Shown here: piece by piece, positions 12,935 through 14,614 of the stretch | Layout of the letters: the number at the start of each line of letters is the position of its first letter | Numbering within the stretch: the stretch's first letter is position 1 | Assembly (NCBI GenBank): GCA_040752255.1 | Contig: JBFMFD010000060.1 | Span: 1 to 14,614, forward strand | From: J051 sp040752255 | GTDB lineage: Bacteria; Armatimonadota; Fimbriimonadia; Fimbriimonadales; ATM1 | Length of the DNA stretch: 14,614 bases | Reading direction: 5' to 3' | Program-made: the position numbers and the translations under genes | Notes under the pieces: model-generated | Seen by the model: the letters and a program-made list of their open reading frames with translations, nothing else | Databases searched by the model: none | What the model was told of the DNA's origin: nothing

Positions 12935-14280
12935 TCGCCTACTCGAGAGCCGCCGTCAGGGTCGCTCCACAGCCGACCGTCACCCTGGAACAACCCTCCA
13001 ATGCACGATGTCAATCCGACCGAACCACGCCGGTACTGTAATCCCGGGGTCATAGAGGCTGTACCAACCGAGAGTCGTTTCGTGCCAGGCTGCAGGAAGC
13101 GCCAAGCACCCTCGGATATGGCAACCGTCACCGTTGAGTCGTCAGTAGTTGCAGTCCTCGTGTCGAGTCGGCGCCAGGCGCCGGACACGTAGTCGTATGC
13201 GTCAATCCACTGTGGCGGAATGGAGAACGTGGAGGCTGCTTCCACCGTCAGATAGATCTTCGCGATCGCATCGGTGGGTGACGTACCGTGAACCTCGACC
13301 TGAATTGACGGACTTGCTACATCCGGCGGGCGCTGTGCCATGATGAAGAGGTGCCGGTCATCGCTGTACAGTAGTTCGGGCACTCCGCCCGACACAAACA
13401 GGCCTTCCCGTACCGCGAAGGACTCGGGCGCGATATCGACAACCGTAGGCCCCACGTCAGGGTTTGATCGTGAAGGTGGGCCAGGGGGAGTAAGTCTGCG
13501 GAGCCCGCTTCCGTCCACATTCACGATCCATAGCTGCTCCGTGCCCTCCTCGCGGGGAGAAGAAAAGACGATGCGCTGACCGTCTGGAGTGAACGCGGGA
13601 TCGCGGTCGAAGGTCGTGCCAAACGTCAATTGTCGGACGTTGGAGCCATCGGAATTCATCACGAAGATGTGCAGATCACCCGTTCGCGCACGCGCAGAAT
13701 GGAAGGCGATGAGTGACCCGTCCGGCGAAAACGCCGGACCACCCTGTTCGACCGTATCATCCAAAACATTGGTGACGCCAGAACCGTCAGAGTTCATAGT
13801 GTAGATGTCGTGATTCTTGACAAAGGCAATCTTTGAGTCATCCCCGCTCCACGCAGGCGAGGATTCCCAACCATCCATCGTGGTCAGCCTTCTGATGTCT
13901 GTGCCATCGGGGTTCATCGTGTAGATGTCCCTACCGTTCGGTGAGCCACCTGAGCACGCGATTCGACTTCCGCCGTTTGACCAAGCGGGTTCGGCGAACT
14001 CGCGGCTGGCGACTTGCTGCAGTTCCGTTCCGTCAATGCGAATGCGGTAGACAATGCTGGTGCCTGTTCCGGTCCGGGCGAATGCGACCCAGTCGCCGTC
14101 GGGGCTAAGAGTTGCCATCTGTGCGTCACCAACGGCGGTGACTCGCACATCTGACGAGCCGTCCAGTGCTCTGGCCCATACGTCCCCATGTGAGTCATAC
14201 ACCACGCGGAGGAATCCGTCACCGCCGAACGCGCTCGCGAGGACGGCACCTGACATGAAAAGCAGCGAAATCGCGTTCAT
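12889..14280 (-). CDS. Secreted TolB-like PD40 propeller protein with a probable C-terminal frameshift
   Basis: A 463-residue reading frame. The signal peptide is MNAISLLFMSGAVLASAFGG. At least five PD40 blades follow (about 45-285), with the repeat P-A-W/F-S-x-D/G-G-x-x-I-A-F then D-I-Y-x-M-N-x-D-G-S. Clear copies hold PAFSPDGSLIAFHSARA and PAFTPDGQRIVFSS. Residues about 320-400 form a second, probably beta-sandwich domain (IDAYDYVSGAWRRLDTRTAT). After V405 the frame turns into low-quality sequence, while another frame from 13066 gives a sensible C-terminus ending at 12980. A one-base deletion, or a sequencing error, is likely. GGAGGAGG lies seven bases before the ATG. Not the Tol-Pal TolB itself: no pal or tol genes are nearby. 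Confidence 0.8.
   Translation of the reverse strand: MNAISLLFMSGAVLASAFGGDGFLRVVYDSHGDVWARALDGSSDVRVTAVGDAQMATLSPDGDWVAFARTGTGTSIVYRIRIDGTELQQVASREFAEPAWSNGGSRIACSGGSPNGRDIYTMNPDGTDIRRLTTMDGWESSPAWSGDDSKIAFVKNHDIYTMNSDGSGVTNVLDDTVEQGGPAFSPDGSLIAFHSARARTGDLHIFVMNSDGSNVRQLTFGTTFDRDPAFTPDGQRIVFSSPREEGTEQLWIVNVDGSGLRRLTPPGPPSRSNPDVGPTVVDIAPESFAVREGLFVSGGVPELLYSDDRHLFIMAQRPPDVASPSIQVEVHGTSPTDAIAKIYLTVEAASTFSIPPQWIDAYDYVSGAWRRLDTRTATTDDSTVTVAISEGAWRFLQPGTKRLSVGTASMTPGLQYRRGSVGLTSCIGGLFQGDGRLWSDPDGGSRVGEWLTYSTASRPSRAG
12980..13066 (-). other. Out-of-frame C-terminal segment of the PD40 protein
   Basis: In the frame shifted by one base, codons from 13066 down to the TGA at 12982-12980 read WYSLYDPGITVPAWFGRI and then DIVHWRVVPG. 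This follows naturally on QPGTKRLSV of the main frame and has the Trp and Gly-Arg-Ile-Asp spacing expected of a beta-strand-rich domain end. In the annotated frame the same bases give a composition unlike the rest of the protein. Confidence 0.6.
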
Positions 14281-14468
14281 GCTATGCCCTCCTCCGGAAG
14301 TGGAGTAAGGTTAGACCGGGCGACGCGATCGTCGCTAAAAAGAATAGAGCCATGACTGTCCGCACTTTCGTACCTCCATGCCGGATAGGTGCCGGCAGCC
14401 CCATCTTACCCTTTAGCCAACCGGGTGTGTGCCCTAAGGAGTACGAGATGTGCGGGTGGGTGCAAAGG

Positions 14469-14543
14469 TGGTGGGCGGTACTGGATTTGAACCAGTGACC
14501 CCTTCGGTGTGAACGAAGTGCTCTACCGCTGAGCTAACCGCCC
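14469..14543 (-). tRNA. tRNA-Val (anticodon CAC)
   Basis: A 75-nt cloverleaf on the minus strand. Acceptor stem GGGCGGT/ACCGCCC, D arm GCTC...GAGC, anticodon stem CTTCG/CGAAG with loop TTCACAC (anticodon CAC at 14511-14509, reading GTG), T arm ACTGG TTCAAAT CCAGT, discriminator A and an encoded CCA ending at 14469. Confidence 0.96.
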
Positions 14544-14553
14544 AACCGCCGAC

Positions 14554-14559
14554 ATTATG
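14554..14559 (-). promoter_or_regulatory. Candidate -10 box of tRNA-Val
   Basis: CATAAT on the minus strand ends ten bases before the mature tRNA 5' end. It is the same hexamer as the boxes before acnA and the lipoprotein gene. No clear -35 box was seen. Confidence 0.5.
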
Positions 14560-14614
14560 GCCCATCGCCCGGAGAGAGCGACCCGGCTCCGCGCACGTTG
14601 AGCCCCGCCGAGCA

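Noticed and set aside
14448..14498. A 16-residue plus-strand ORF (MCGWVQRWWAVLDLNQ) with AAGGAG seven bases upstream.
   Set aside because: More than half of it is the antisense of tRNA-Val, so it is almost surely chance.

Overview
The window is GC-rich bacterial DNA with genes packed on both strands. A predicted outer-membrane barrel, Sec signal peptides and a lipoprotein point to a two-membraned cell. Several genes have a -10-like box only 6-8 bases before the start codon and no ribosome-binding site, which suggests frequent leaderless translation. HAF-type and PD40 propellers, together with REP-like palindromes, would suit a deep-branching phylum such as Armatimonadota (Fimbriimonadia-like). 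That placement is inference only; there is no rRNA or taxonomic marker here.

Layout. Bases 1-2555 (minus): aconitase A (its C-terminal part lies beyond the left edge), a zinc-ribbon/TPR membrane protein, and dUTPase (dut). Bases 2621-5295 (plus): a barrel-type outer-membrane protein, the ribosome-associated GTPase HflX, and the release-factor methyltransferase PrmC, closely spaced. Bases 5276-6300: a small multi-pass membrane protein (minus) and an unrecognised 161-residue protein (plus). Bases 6336-7262 (plus): tRNA-Ala(GGC), then a metallo-beta-lactamase-fold hydrolase 20 bases later. Bases 7272-8517: a TfoX N-terminal-domain protein and an acyl-CoA thioesterase (minus), with a GNAT acetyltransferase divergent from the thioesterase. 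Bases 8576-9974 (plus): a secreted protein with seven HAF-like repeats and an alkyltransferase-like DNA-repair protein.

The right third looks accessory. Bases 9975-10340 hold a cluster of four REP-like repeats and a strong hairpin between convergent genes. Next come a secreted protein of unknown function (minus), a coiled-coil lipoprotein (plus), a trypsin-fold serine protease (minus), a PD40 propeller protein (minus) and tRNA-Val(CAC) (minus).

Two observations stand out. First, a ~72-nt element occurs twice (11098-11170 and 11978-12049, minus). Each copy ends in a Shine-Dalgarno sequence just before an ATG and can fold as a pseudoknot that sequesters that Shine-Dalgarno sequence. It is a candidate cis-regulatory RNA that I do not recognise. 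Second, the PD40 protein's apparent 46-bp overlap with the protease gene is probably an artefact of a one-base frameshift near 13066. A well-formed C-terminus continues in another frame and stops at 12980.
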